Below, one piece after another: positions 24,155 to 30,985 of a stretch of DNA of 38,321 nucleotides (positions are counted from its first letter, which is position 1; each line of letters begins with the position of its first letter). A program made the translations under genes and the position numbers. This DNA is from an uncultured Mycoplasmatota bacterium (GTDB lineage: Bacteria; Bacillota_I; Bacilli_A; RF39; UBA660), in the NCBI GenBank assembly GCA_900557185.1, contig USRP01000003.1, positions 1 through 38,321 on the forward strand, read 5' to 3'. The notes under the pieces were generated by a model that saw only the letters and a program-made list of their open reading frames with translations, made no database searches and was not told the DNA's origin.

Positions 24155-24190
24155 ATAAGCCCTCCTTTTCTAGTTTTTATTATACACGAA

Positions 24191-24220
24191 AGTAAAAAAA
24201 AAGCATAGTTTTTTCTATGC
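24191..24220 (-). terminator. terminator behind the second NUDIX gene
   Basis: GCATAG/CTATGC with a 6-base loop and nine T residues on the minus strand. Confidence 0.75.
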
Positions 24221-24235
24221 GTTTAGAAATGATAC

Positions 24236-24640
24236 TTATGCTTGTTCTTTGTAAAAATCATCTAAAACGTTTTGCCATAATTGTTTTAAGTTATCAAATG
24301 ATAAGTATTGTTTTGCTTCATCGATGTCGACCCACATGATTTCAGCAATTTCTGCTTCTTGCGGAAGCAAAGAATAAGAAATAGGTTTAGCACGAAAATA
24401 GACGACTTCTTTATCAATCTGAGTAGATGTGATGTAAGAGATTGTATATCTTTTCTTTTCATCGACAATGACATCGAGATTAGTTTCTTCTTTGGTTTCT
24501 CGACGAGCAGTTTCCATTTCTGTTTCTCCTTGTTCCATATGTCCTTTGGGAAATCCAACCCATCCTAATTTTTGTTTTACGAGTAATACACGTTTATTAG
24601 AATCAATGATAATAGTTCCACATGATTTTTCTTTTTTCAT
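24236..24640 (-). CDS. NUDIX hydrolase, Ap4A-hydrolase-like
   Basis: 134 residues with a Nudix box at 33-55 (Gly33, Glu39, Arg47-Glu48, Glu51-Glu52). The position usually Gly before the last hydrophobic residue is Asn. GWVGFPKGHMEQGE and the N-terminal SCGTIII are typical of bis(5'-nucleosyl)-tetraphosphatases of Firmicutes, which break Ap4A and similar dinucleotides. ATG with AAGGAG upstream. It lies between the CPBP/small peptide unit and obg. Confidence 0.85.
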   Translation of the reverse strand: MKKEKSCGTIIIDSNKRVLLVKQKLGWVGFPKGHMEQGETEMETARRETKEETNLDVIVDEKKRYTISYITSTQIDKEVVYFRAKPISYSLLPQEAEIAEIMWVDIDEAKQYLSFDNLKQLWQNVLDDFYKEQA

Positions 24641-24662
24641 ATTTTCTCCTTCTTATTTGACA

Positions 24663-24687
24663 AAAAAATAGTATTGCTACTATTTTC
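24663..24687 (-). terminator. terminator behind the 47-residue peptide gene
   Basis: AAATAGTA/TACTATTT is a perfect 8-base-pair stem with a GCAA tetraloop and seven T residues; it overlaps the stop codon. Confidence 0.85.
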
Positions 24688-24823
24688 TGTTTGAAAATAC
24701 AGTACTAGCTACCAAAACTACAATAACTATCACTGCAACGATGATAATAATGTTCATGTTCTTCTGACCAGAAGTAGTTTTTTGTACGACGGCTAATGTA
24801 TTTATCAAATTCCATGTTTTCAT
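24680..24823 (-). CDS. 47-residue single-span membrane peptide coupled to the CPBP gene
   Basis: ATG at 24821-24823 directly follows the TAG of the CPBP gene (no gap). The frame codes for 47 residues: a mildly basic N-terminal part (MKTWNLINTLAVVQKTTSGQ) and one strong membrane helix (MNIIIIVAVIVIVVLVAST) with tail VFSNRK. GGGGATG in the end of the CPBP gene could serve as ribosome site, and translational coupling is likely. A terminator overlaps the stop codon, marking the end of the transcription unit exactly at this frame. An alternative 36-residue frame from ATG at 24813-24815 is polar and less convincing. Confidence 0.6.
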   Translation of the reverse strand: MKTWNLINTLAVVQKTTSGQKNMNIIIIVAVIVIVVLVASTVFSNRK

Positions 24824-25504
24824 CTAAAACATCCCCGCGATCATAATACACATTGGAATTAAGTTATAGAAGAATTTAATGAACATTACAAGTATAATAC
24901 TATCTTGATTCTTAATATACATTGTCGCAAGTGTAGCAGATACGGCAAAATATGATAACGCGTCTGTCAGTAAATATGGGCTACTTAAATCTCCATAAAT
25001 GACATTCATAACAGCATATATTAAACTACTAGAAATAACAAATAACAAATGGTTTGGAATTACTTTACGTAGTGATTGTTTAAATAATAACTCCTCGGCA
25101 ATGACTCCAAATACCATTGTTTTAAACAATGTATAAGCAAATGAAATCTGTGACAAATTATAAATAGATGTCGTATTGTCATCACTGATTGAATTAGATG
25201 GTACTAATACTTCACTAATCATTCCTACAATCATATTAACAACAAATAACAAGAGAACACCGATGACTACTTTGCCAATAAATTTACGCTTACTTTTATC
25301 GAGATTGTCTAAACTCTCTTTTAAGTCTTTATAGTATAAAGCAATCATTCCAATTAAGAATAGTACATCTCCAGTAAACATAGTAATGATTCCACTATGA
25401 ATGTTTAAGGCTGTAAATATTGCTTGAAAAACACTATTGTATATTAAGTAAATAATAAAAATTGCAAATACTTTTAATAATTCTGTCATTTTCCCATTTT
25501 TCAA
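24824..25504 (-). CDS. CPBP (Abi) family membrane protein with altered catalytic residues
   Basis: About 226 residues, seven or so membrane helices. The first CPBP motif is EELLFKQ (Glu137-Glu138) where EExxxR is usual, so Arg is Lys. The second motif's His is Asn (167, YAVMN) and the third motif's His is Lys (210, KFFYN). Active CPBP proteases (Rce1-like) need these residues, so it is probably not a protease. AGGAG fits a TTG start at 25504; the ATG at 25522 overlaps the ribosome site and the ATG at 25489 lacks one. It is followed without gap by a small membrane peptide gene. Confidence 0.7.
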   Translation of the reverse strand: MKNGKMTELLKVFAIFIIYLIYNSVFQAIFTALNIHSGIITMFTGDVLFLIGMIALYYKDLKESLDNLDKSKRKFIGKVVIGVLLLFVVNMIVGMISEVLVPSNSISDDNTTSIYNLSQISFAYTLFKTMVFGVIAEELLFKQSLRKVIPNHLLFVISSSLIYAVMNVIYGDLSSPYLLTDALSYFAVSATLATMYIKNQDSIILVMFIKFFYNLIPMCIMIAGMF

Positions 25505-25629
25505 CTTTATCACTCCTATCATAAGTTCATTGTAGCAAAAAGCTGTTCTTTTTTCAATGACAAATGGAAATGAAGTGTAAAGTTAAAAAAATTATTTAAA
25601 AAGTATTGCCAGATTACTAGTTTTTGTTA

Positions 25630-25662
25630 TAAAATAAAATTCCCGGCACTTAAAGTACCGGG
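25630..25662 (-). terminator. terminator of the micro-transcript
   Basis: TTCCCGGTAC and GTGCCGGGAA form a 10-base-pair stem (one T-G pair) with a TTTAA loop, GC-rich by local standards, then TTTTATTTTAT on the minus strand. Confidence 0.85.
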
Positions 25663-25792
25663 AACTAGTCAACATTAACTATTCTATATCATTCCAGTGT
25701 ATATACGTTTGGTTAATGTCCCTATTAGAAAAATCTAGTTAGCCATCTCCACATAGACTTTCACCTCCTACCCTTTTTTATTCTCTCTTCAC
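25632..25792 (-). ncRNA. stand-alone small transcript encoding a 9-residue peptide
   Basis: Bounded by a strong promoter (25799-25827) and a strong terminator (25630-25662), so about 160 bases on the minus strand. Near its 5' end AGGAGGTG (25762-25769) and ATG (25752-25754) open a 9-codon frame. ACATTAAC (25707-25714) and GTTAATGT (25672-25679) can pair to a stem of at least 8 bases before the terminator. It could be a small RNA, a peptide gene or an attenuator-type leader of the CPBP gene. No family recognised. Confidence 0.6.
25725..25754 (-). CDS. 9-residue Trp/Arg/Phe-rich peptide
   Basis: ATG to TAA gives MWRWLTRFF, preceded by AGGAGGTG with 7-base spacing, one of the best ribosome sites in the window. 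The peptide is cationic and aromatic, unlike random AT-rich translation. It could be a membrane-active peptide or a Trp-sensing leader peptide (two Trp codons at positions 2 and 4). Expression is not demonstrated. Confidence 0.45.
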   Translation of the reverse strand: MWRWLTRFF

Positions 25793-25798
25793 ACCTAA

Positions 25799-25827
25799 AG
25801 TATAGCACTTTTTTTAGAAAATATCAA
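25799..25827 (-). promoter_or_regulatory. promoter of the micro-transcript
   Basis: Minus-strand TTGATA, 17-base spacer, TATACT, just after the rpmA terminator. Confidence 0.75.
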
Positions 25828-25852
25828 TCATTTTCTAACTTTTTTGATGCAC

Positions 25853-25885
25853 AAAAAGAAGTATTACAACATACTTCTTTTTTTC
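25853..25885 (-). terminator. terminator behind rpmA
   Basis: AAAAAGAAGTAT/ATACTTCTTTTT form a 12-base-pair stem with a 6-base loop. Confidence 0.85.
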
Positions 25886-25904
25886 TATTATTTCTCAATG
25901 CTTA

Positions 25905-26195
25905 TTATTTTGTAGGATAAACACTTGCTTGTTTTTTATCTCTACCACGACGTTCAAATTTTACATATCCATCTATTGTAGTATATAAAGTATCATCTTT
26001 TCCAATCTTAACATTGTTACCTGGATATACTTTTGTACCACGTTGACGGTATAAAATAGAACCAGATGTTACGAATTCTCCATCACTCGCTTTAGCGCCA
26101 AGTCTTCTACCTGCAGAGTCACGTCCGTTCTTTGTAGAACTTTGACCTTTTTTATGTGCGAATAATTGAATATTTAATTTTAATAATTCTAGCAT
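25905..26195 (-). CDS. rpmA: 50S ribosomal protein L27 precursor
   Basis: 96 residues. The N-terminal extension MLELLKLNIQLF is cleaved by Prp before AHKKGQSSTKNGRDS in Firmicutes; both halves of the site are present (Phe12-Ala13). The L27 body follows (GSILYRQRGTKVYPG). Removal of the extension is needed because the mature N-terminus reaches the peptidyl transferase centre. AGGAGGTG precedes the ATG. Operon order is rplU-prp-rpmA. Confidence 0.96.
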   Translation of the reverse strand: MLELLKLNIQLFAHKKGQSSTKNGRDSAGRRLGAKASDGEFVTSGSILYRQRGTKVYPGNNVKIGKDDTLYTTIDGYVKFERRGRDKKQASVYPTK

Positions 26196-26206
26196 GAGGA
26201 CACCTC

Positions 26207-26524
26207 CTATTTTCTATTTATTCTTATATTCTTTGGATAATCTGAAGCAAGTTCTGTAAGTAGTGCAACTAAATTTTCTAATAATAAATCAATCATTGAA
26301 TCATGTTTTAATACCGTTACTGTCACATGAATCGTATCCGTATCTTTTTGCTCTACTTGAATCGCATCTTTCTGATATCTTAATATTGCATTTACACTTG
26401 TAATTAAGATACTACTGACGCTTGCGCAAACGATATCTTTGCCACTTACCTCATATTCTGAATGACCATTTAAAGATATTTGTTGAATGTCATTCTTCTT
26501 TTGTTTGATTATTACTTGAATCAT
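26207..26524 (-). CDS. prp: ribosomal-processing cysteine protease Prp
   Basis: 105 residues with the diagnostic NGHSEYEVSGKDIVCASVS: His21 and Cys33 form the catalytic dyad. It cleaves the L27 extension. It lies between rplU and rpmA, the conserved Firmicute position, with one base between its ATG and the rplU stop. Confidence 0.93.
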   Translation of the reverse strand: MIQVIIKQKKNDIQQISLNGHSEYEVSGKDIVCASVSSILITSVNAILRYQKDAIQVEQKDTDTIHVTVTVLKHDSMIDLLLENLVALLTELASDYPKNIRINRK

Positions 26525-26525
26525 A

Positions 26526-26828
26526 TTACTTTACTTTAATAGATTTAATTACAACCTTTGTATATGGTTGACGGTGTCCTTGTTTCTTACGGTATTTATT
26601 TTTTGGAACATATTTAAATACTACAATTTTCTTATCTTTACCGTGTTTTACAACTTCACCTGTTACTTTTGCGTTTGATAGATATGGATTACCAAATGCT
26701 CCATCTACCATCAATACTTTGTCGAATTCAACTTTACTTCCAACTTCTGCGTCTAATTTTTCAACGTAAAGTTCTGTACCTTCTTCTACATAGTATTGTT
26801 TTCCACCAGTTTCGATAACAGCTTTCAT
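26526..26828 (-). CDS. rplU: 50S ribosomal protein L21
   Basis: 100 residues: MKAVIETGGKQYYVEEG, then VLMVDG, and a basic C-terminus YKPKNKYRKKQGHRQPYTKV-like. Standard L21 length. AAGGAGGG precedes the ATG. It is the first gene after the L21 leader RNA, which probably controls the rplU-prp-rpmA operon. Confidence 0.95.
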   Translation of the reverse strand: MKAVIETGGKQYYVEEGTELYVEKLDAEVGSKVEFDKVLMVDGAFGNPYLSNAKVTGEVVKHGKDKKIVVFKYVPKNKYRKKQGHRQPYTKVVIKSIKVK

Positions 26829-26839
26829 ACTTTCCCTCC

Positions 26840-26925
26840 TTACAATTCTAAGACTCGCCTAAAAGGTAACAAATGTTTTAAAACCTTGTTCGTGCGGTTG
26901 TAGCAACCAAAGGGGTACTACACAA
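26840..26925 (-). ncRNA. L21 leader RNA
   Basis: Between the promoter and rplU the minus strand carries AGTACCCCTTTGGTTGCTAC, then CCGCACGAACAAGGTT and GTTACCTTTTAGGCGAG, the pattern of the Firmicute ribosomal protein L21 leader (Rfam L21_leader). AACCTTGTTCG-type pairing and the GGTTGC segments are conserved. It is thought to bind L21 for feedback control. Confidence 0.85.
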
Positions 26926-26931
26926 TATAAA

Positions 26932-26960
26932 ATTTTAACAGATAAATCCTTATTTGTCAA
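26932..26960 (-). promoter_or_regulatory. rplU operon promoter
   Basis: Minus-strand TTGACA, exact 17-base spacer, TAAAAT. The -35 lies in the last codons of the SpoIVFB-like gene. Confidence 0.85.
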
Positions 26961-27681
26961 ACCATTTTTTTAAAATCAGAGATTCACTGACCCAATTATT
27001 TTGAAATAAAAATATATGACTTCTCTCTCGTTTCATTTTCTTTAAATTTAGTTTTTTTATTTTGATATATTTAGAGAAGTGTAAATGATTTAAATAACGT
27101 TCTAATAGGAATTTATAAAAGGTAAATGGCAGTTTTCGATACTCGTCCCATATCTTTTTCAATAAAAAGAATAACATACACCAAAAGACAAAGTTTTGTG
27201 GTAATAACAAAAATAATAAGATTGAAAAGAAACAAGATATCCATAAGATACTTTGGTAACTCTGATAAAATGGAAGATATTTTTCTAAACATAGTAATAC
27301 AATCTTAGATCCATCTAAAGGATAAATGGGAAGTAAATTAAAGCATAGGAATGATAGATGTAAAGTTAGAAAGTATGGTTTATCGACAATCGGAGCTAGT
27401 AATAAATAAGCGATGGTTTGAAAAATGGGTCCCATGATAGTAATCATGAATTCTTCTTTCATTGGTCTATTTAGTGCTTCTTCAAAAATAGTCAGTCCAC
27501 CAAATGGTAAAATAATTATTTTTTTGATCTTCCAACGATAATAGATAGCGGTTAAAATATGACCGCATTCATGAATACTAAAAAGATAAAATAATAAAAG
27601 ATATGGTTTAATAAAACCAGTCATGAGAGCTATCATGGTACAGAGAAGAAAGATGGGATGAAATGATATTTGTTTAACCAT
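26950..27681 (-). CDS. spoIVFB: SpoIVFB-like M50 intramembrane metalloprotease
   Basis: 243 residues, about five membrane helices then a basic cytoplasmic tail. Zinc motif HECGH at 37-41 and the second motif NLLPIYPLDG (115-124) with Asp123. B. subtilis SpoIVFB cuts pro-sigma-K in sporulation; here the position between spoIVFA and rplU is the same, but no other sporulation gene is in the window, so the substrate may differ. The CBS domain of SpoIVFB appears absent. Its ATG overlaps the stop of the preceding gene by 8 bases. Confidence 0.85.
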   Translation of the reverse strand: MVKQISFHPIFLLCTMIALMTGFIKPYLLLFYLFSIHECGHILTAIYYRWKIKKIIILPFGGLTIFEEALNRPMKEEFMITIMGPIFQTIAYLLLAPIVDKPYFLTLHLSFLCFNLLPIYPLDGSKIVLLCLEKYLPFYQSYQSILWISCFFSILLFLLLPQNFVFWCMLFFLLKKIWDEYRKLPFTFYKFLLERYLNHLHFSKYIKIKKLNLKKMKRERSHIFLFQNNWVSESLILKKWFDK

Positions 27682-28321
27682 GGATGTATTGTTTATAATC
27701 TAATACAGAGCCGTCTTTTTTAAATACGAGGAATAAATTCTTACCATTGGCTTCTCCTAAAGCACTTCCCTTTTCGACATAATCATATAGTTTGACACTT
27801 AAGTTTTTTACATTTCCATACCAACAGTCAATGCCATTTACTTGTTGGACAATCAATGTATTTCCATACCCCTCTTTTTTACCAATAAACACCACGATAC
27901 CGCTTTCTAAGGAAGGAATGAGTAAATCATTATCAACAGTTAATTTCACCCCATCCTGGTACTTTTTCTCGTCTTTATAGGTCAATTCCTCATGGAAGAC
28001 AGCTTTAGTTGGTTCTTCGACTAATTGATCAAAGAAAGGAATAGGACTTCCAAAATATTTCTGATATACTTGATTGAAAGTTGCAAAACGAAAGTTTTGT
28101 TCAAACACATATTTGTAGAACTGACTCTTCCAACTCGGATTTTTCTTTAATAATATAAAACATAACAACGTTATAATCATACATAAAGACAAACGAATCA
28201 TAAATGATGTAATCTTCTTTTGATGATTCTTTTTGATAATCGTCGTTTTACGAGGTGTATCTTTCTCACTACTTTGATGATGTTTCTTCTTCATCTCTTT
28301 TTTAACGCGTTCAATATCCAT
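27674..28321 (-). CDS. spoIVFA: SpoIVFA-like membrane protein with a degenerate M23 domain
   Basis: 215 residues. A basic N-terminus (His/Lys-rich), one membrane helix (about 41-61) and a C-terminal M23/LytM-like fold: LESGIVVFIGKKEGYGNTLIVQQVNG and VEKGSALGEA. The H-x-x-x-D and H-x-H zinc ligands of active M23 enzymes are missing, as in SpoIVFA, which holds SpoIVFB inactive. Gene order with the M50 gene supports this. ATG with AGGTGATAGG upstream. Confidence 0.75.
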   Translation of the reverse strand: MDIERVKKEMKKKHHQSSEKDTPRKTTIIKKNHQKKITSFMIRLSLCMIITLLCFILLKKNPSWKSQFYKYVFEQNFRFATFNQVYQKYFGSPIPFFDQLVEEPTKAVFHEELTYKDEKKYQDGVKLTVDNDLLIPSLESGIVVFIGKKEGYGNTLIVQQVNGIDCWYGNVKNLSVKLYDYVEKGSALGEANGKNLFLVFKKDGSVLDYKQYIHG

Positions 28322-28344
28322 CCTATCACCTAATTAGATATATG

Positions 28345-28369
28345 AAAAAAAGATGGAAACATTCCATCT
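28345..28369 (-). terminator. terminator behind mreD
   Basis: AGATGGAA/TTCCATCT with a 3-base loop and seven T residues on the minus strand; it overlaps the mreD stop and separates mreCD from spoIVFAB. Confidence 0.85.
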
Positions 28370-28868
28370 AATCGATTTTTGTAATGTGGTACTTGTGTGA
28401 AAAATAATCTGTAATTCCATATAAAATAACTGCATATATCACATTCAATAGTAAACTTGTCGTAATTCCTCTTCCTAAAGCAAACCAAGAGAAAGGTAAA
28501 TAACCGATGATTACTAATACGAAAAAGGAAATAGAACGATAAAAAGCAATCGCTAAAACAGTCATCAGAGCTACATTGAAATAATTATTAGATAACATAT
28601 AATTCATTTTCGCAATGAAATAAGCAGTCATCAAAAAGAGAAATAAATTTAAAATCAATGTATCTGTAAATACAATATCATAAAATAACCCTAGTATTGC
28701 TGCTACTTTATAGTAATTAGAACGATCCTTTTTAAAATAAGGATAAATAATTACTAAGGCAACAATCGTAAAAAGTGGAAGAAACAAATCACTATTAATA
28801 GAGACAAAATTACTCACTAAACTCTCTAAAAAGAAAGAGACAATCGTAACAATAATTGCTAACTGCAT
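28368..28868 (-). CDS. mreD: rod shape-determining protein MreD
   Basis: 166 residues with five to six membrane helices, the size and hydropathy of MreD. No sharp motif exists in this family, so the call rests on position after mreC and on segments such as ILGLFYDIVFTDTLILNLF, typical for MreD. It belongs to the elongasome. AAGGAAGG in the mreC end serves as ribosome site. Confidence 0.85.
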   Translation of the reverse strand: MQLAIIVTIVSFFLESLVSNFVSINSDLFLPLFTIVALVIIYPYFKKDRSNYYKVAAILGLFYDIVFTDTLILNLFLFLMTAYFIAKMNYMLSNNYFNVALMTVLAIAFYRSISFFVLVIIGYLPFSWFALGRGITTSLLLNVIYAVILYGITDYFSHKYHITKID

Positions 28869-28870
28869 CG

Positions 28871-29716
28871 TTATGCCTTCCTTTTCAAGATTGTAACAAA
28901 ACTTAAATCGTCATAATCGACACTACTTGTTACTTCCACTGTTTTGGCTAAATCAAAATTATCGGTTGTTACTCTTTTTACTTTTCCTACGACAATACCA
29001 CTTGGGAATGAATCTCCCATTCCTGTTGTCGTGACAACAGAATCTTTTGGTATCTCCGTATTATCACTAATTCCTTCAACGATAAAGGTTCTTTTTTGTT
29101 TATCATAACCAGATAATAATCCGTAGACAAACTTATCTCCTACTTTAATTTTTACAGATGTTTTATTATTAACATCATCACTGGTAATTAATTTTACTGT
29201 ACTATTAAAGTTCGTTACTTTTGTTACTTTTCCAATTAATCCCTCACTGACAATAACAGGCATATCTTTTTCTACCCCATTATAACTTCCTTTATCAATT
29301 GTAATGGTATTATACCAATACCCTAAGTTACGATTTACTACAGTTGCATTTAAATAACTACTTTCTGATAATGTCTGATTCAATTCCAGTGTCTTTTTTA
29401 AATTTTCTACTTCTCGTTCTAATTCTTCTTTCTCACTTTGAATTAAATCTGTTTCTTTGACTTTCTTTTCTAATTCTTTATATTTCTCATACAAATCTTG
29501 TTTTTCACTATGTTCTTTCATCTTTTCCTTTACAAAATCAACTGGTTTATAAAGAATTTTAGTAACTGCTAAAGTCGCATCCTTAATTGATTTTTCAAAT
29601 GGACTTAGATTTTCTTTATTCATAATAATCGCATTTGTGATTCCTAGTACTAAAGCTACCACGAACACTGCAATCAAAATTATATATTTTTTATTGATCG
29701 TCTTTTTTTCGTACAT
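28871..29716 (-). CDS. mreC: rod shape-determining protein MreC
   Basis: 281 residues. A membrane helix (about 8-28), a coiled coil (about 55-110, KYKELEKKVKETDL), then the two beta barrels with LNATVVNRN, TIDKGSYNGVEKDMPVIV, GLIGKV and GMGDSFPSGIVVGKV. MreC links cytoskeletal MreB to the periplasmic/extracellular synthases. The frame reaches back to 29749, but AAAGGTGAT fits the ATG at 29716. mreB, normally directly upstream, is absent; radC is there instead. Confidence 0.93.
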   Translation of the reverse strand: MYEKKTINKKYIILIAVFVVALVLGITNAIIMNKENLSPFEKSIKDATLAVTKILYKPVDFVKEKMKEHSEKQDLYEKYKELEKKVKETDLIQSEKEELEREVENLKKTLELNQTLSESSYLNATVVNRNLGYWYNTITIDKGSYNGVEKDMPVIVSEGLIGKVTKVTNFNSTVKLITSDDVNNKTSVKIKVGDKFVYGLLSGYDKQKRTFIVEGISDNTEIPKDSVVTTTGMGDSFPSGIVVGKVKRVTTDNFDLAKTVEVTSSVDYDDLSFVTILKRKA

Positions 29717-29756
29717 AAAATCACCTTTATTCATTATAATATAAATCAATTATTTT

Positions 29757-30443
29757 TTAAAGTGCTATTCGGTTATTTTCAAAAAAACTATAGTATTTAT
29801 CTTCCCCGATAATGATGTGATCTATCACTTCTATTCCAAGCATTTTTCCTACTTTGACAAGTTGTGATGTAAACAAAACATCTTCTTTACTTGGTAATAC
29901 TTCTCCACTTGGATGATTATGAACACATATGATAGAACTGGCACTCACTTGATATGCTTCTTTAAATACTTCTCTAGGATGTACTAAACTGCGATTTAAG
30001 GTACCTATAAATAAGACTTTCTCATGAATTAATTTCTTACTGACATCTAGATAAATACAGATAAAATATTCCTGTTTGAAATGTCCTATCTTATCTTGAT
30101 AATAAGAAGCAACTTGATATGCATCAGTAAATTTCTGATATAAAATAGATTTCTTTTGTAATACTCTTTTCCCTAGTTCTACGGCCGCTAAAAGAGTACA
30201 AGCTTTCGCCCTACCAATACCTTTCATTTGTGCTAACACCTGATAAGAAGTATGTTGTAACTCAGAAATATTTCCTATTTCTTTTAAAAGATAAGAAGCA
30301 AGTACTTTCGCACTCATATCTCTCGTTCCAGTTTTTAATAAAATAGCTAATAATTCTTCATTGGATAACTGCTCCACTCCATAACATAACAGACGTTCTC
30401 TTGGTCTTTCTTCTTGTGGTATTTCTTTTATTTTTAAGTTCAA
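29757..30443 (-). CDS. radC: RadC/UPF0758 JAB-domain protein
   Basis: About 228 residues. A helix-hairpin-helix part (QMKGIGRAKACTLLAAVELG) precedes the JAMM/MPN+ domain with VHNHPSGEVLPSKED, the zinc ligands of the family. It is unlikely to be a repair protein despite the name; its substrate is unknown. AAGGAGG is well spaced for TTG at 30443; an earlier TTG at 30449 is only two bases from it. So the gene seems to start with TTG. It follows the SPOR-like gene with an overlap. Confidence 0.88.
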   Translation of the reverse strand: MNLKIKEIPQEERPRERLLCYGVEQLSNEELLAILLKTGTRDMSAKVLASYLLKEIGNISELQHTSYQVLAQMKGIGRAKACTLLAAVELGKRVLQKKSILYQKFTDAYQVASYYQDKIGHFKQEYFICIYLDVSKKLIHEKVLFIGTLNRSLVHPREVFKEAYQVSASSIICVHNHPSGEVLPSKEDVLFTSQLVKVGKMLGIEVIDHIIIGEDKYYSFFENNRIAL

Positions 30444-30445
30444 TC

Positions 30446-30901
30446 TCAATCCTCCTTATAATTTTCTAATATTTTTTGATTAATATCATTGATTGTTTTC
30501 TGATCTGTTACTTTTGTTAACATCTCATCTAACGTATGTAACTGTTCCATATATTCTTGATTTTTAATATAACCTTCCTTCTTATAAGTAACATACCCGA
30601 AAGAATTAAAATATTCCTGCATTTTAGCAACATTTTCTTCTTTACTAGTAACTCCAATATAAACATGATATTGATTCTCTTCAATACGATAAATATAATA
30701 TGGCAGACTTAAAACACTCTTCTTCATATTTTCTTCATTCGAATATACACCATACTGTAAATAGTATACTTTTAAAGAATTCGTTGTTTGAAAAACACTT
30801 TTCGTTTCACTCGTTGTATGGTATTCATCACACATTGTCTTGCCAATGATAAACCCGATGGCAATGGATAAAACAACAGGTATTAGATATGCTTTTTTCA
30901 T
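30446..30901 (-). CDS. membrane-anchored SPOR-like protein
   Basis: 151 residues. A signal anchor (MKKAYLIPVVLSIAIGFIIG) precedes a domain KVYYLQYGVYSNEENMKKS, NQYHVYIGVTSKEENVAKMQEYFNSFG, which matches the SPOR fold that binds denuded peptidoglycan at division sites. Its C-terminus is a helical, charged tail. The open frame runs back to 30979, but that part overlaps the proS terminator, and AGGTGAT precedes the ATG at 30901. It is upstream of radC with overlapping stop/start. Confidence 0.7.
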   Translation of the reverse strand: MKKAYLIPVVLSIAIGFIIGKTMCDEYHTTSETKSVFQTTNSLKVYYLQYGVYSNEENMKKSVLSLPYYIYRIEENQYHVYIGVTSKEENVAKMQEYFNSFGYVTYKKEGYIKNQEYMEQLHTLDEMLTKVTDQKTINDINQKILENYKED

Positions 30902-30958
30902 AATATCACCTAGTTTATTATGGCATATCATCTTTTCATTTTTTGTCACATTTTCTTC

Positions 30959-30985
30959 AAAAAAAGAATCAATATTCATTGATTC
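30959..30985 (-). terminator. terminator behind proS
   Basis: AAGAATCAAT/ATTGATTCTT with a short loop and a T run on the minus strand. Confidence 0.85.

Noticed and set aside
24708..24815. 36-codon frame from ATG at 24813-24815 (MEFDKYISRR...)
   Set aside because: It overlaps the 47-residue membrane peptide in another frame, has no terminator at its end and is rich in His/Tyr/Cys; the membrane frame fits the operon boundaries better.
30902..30979. N-terminal extension of the SPOR-like protein
   Set aside because: It coincides with the proS terminator hairpin, and a good ribosome site lies at the inner ATG.
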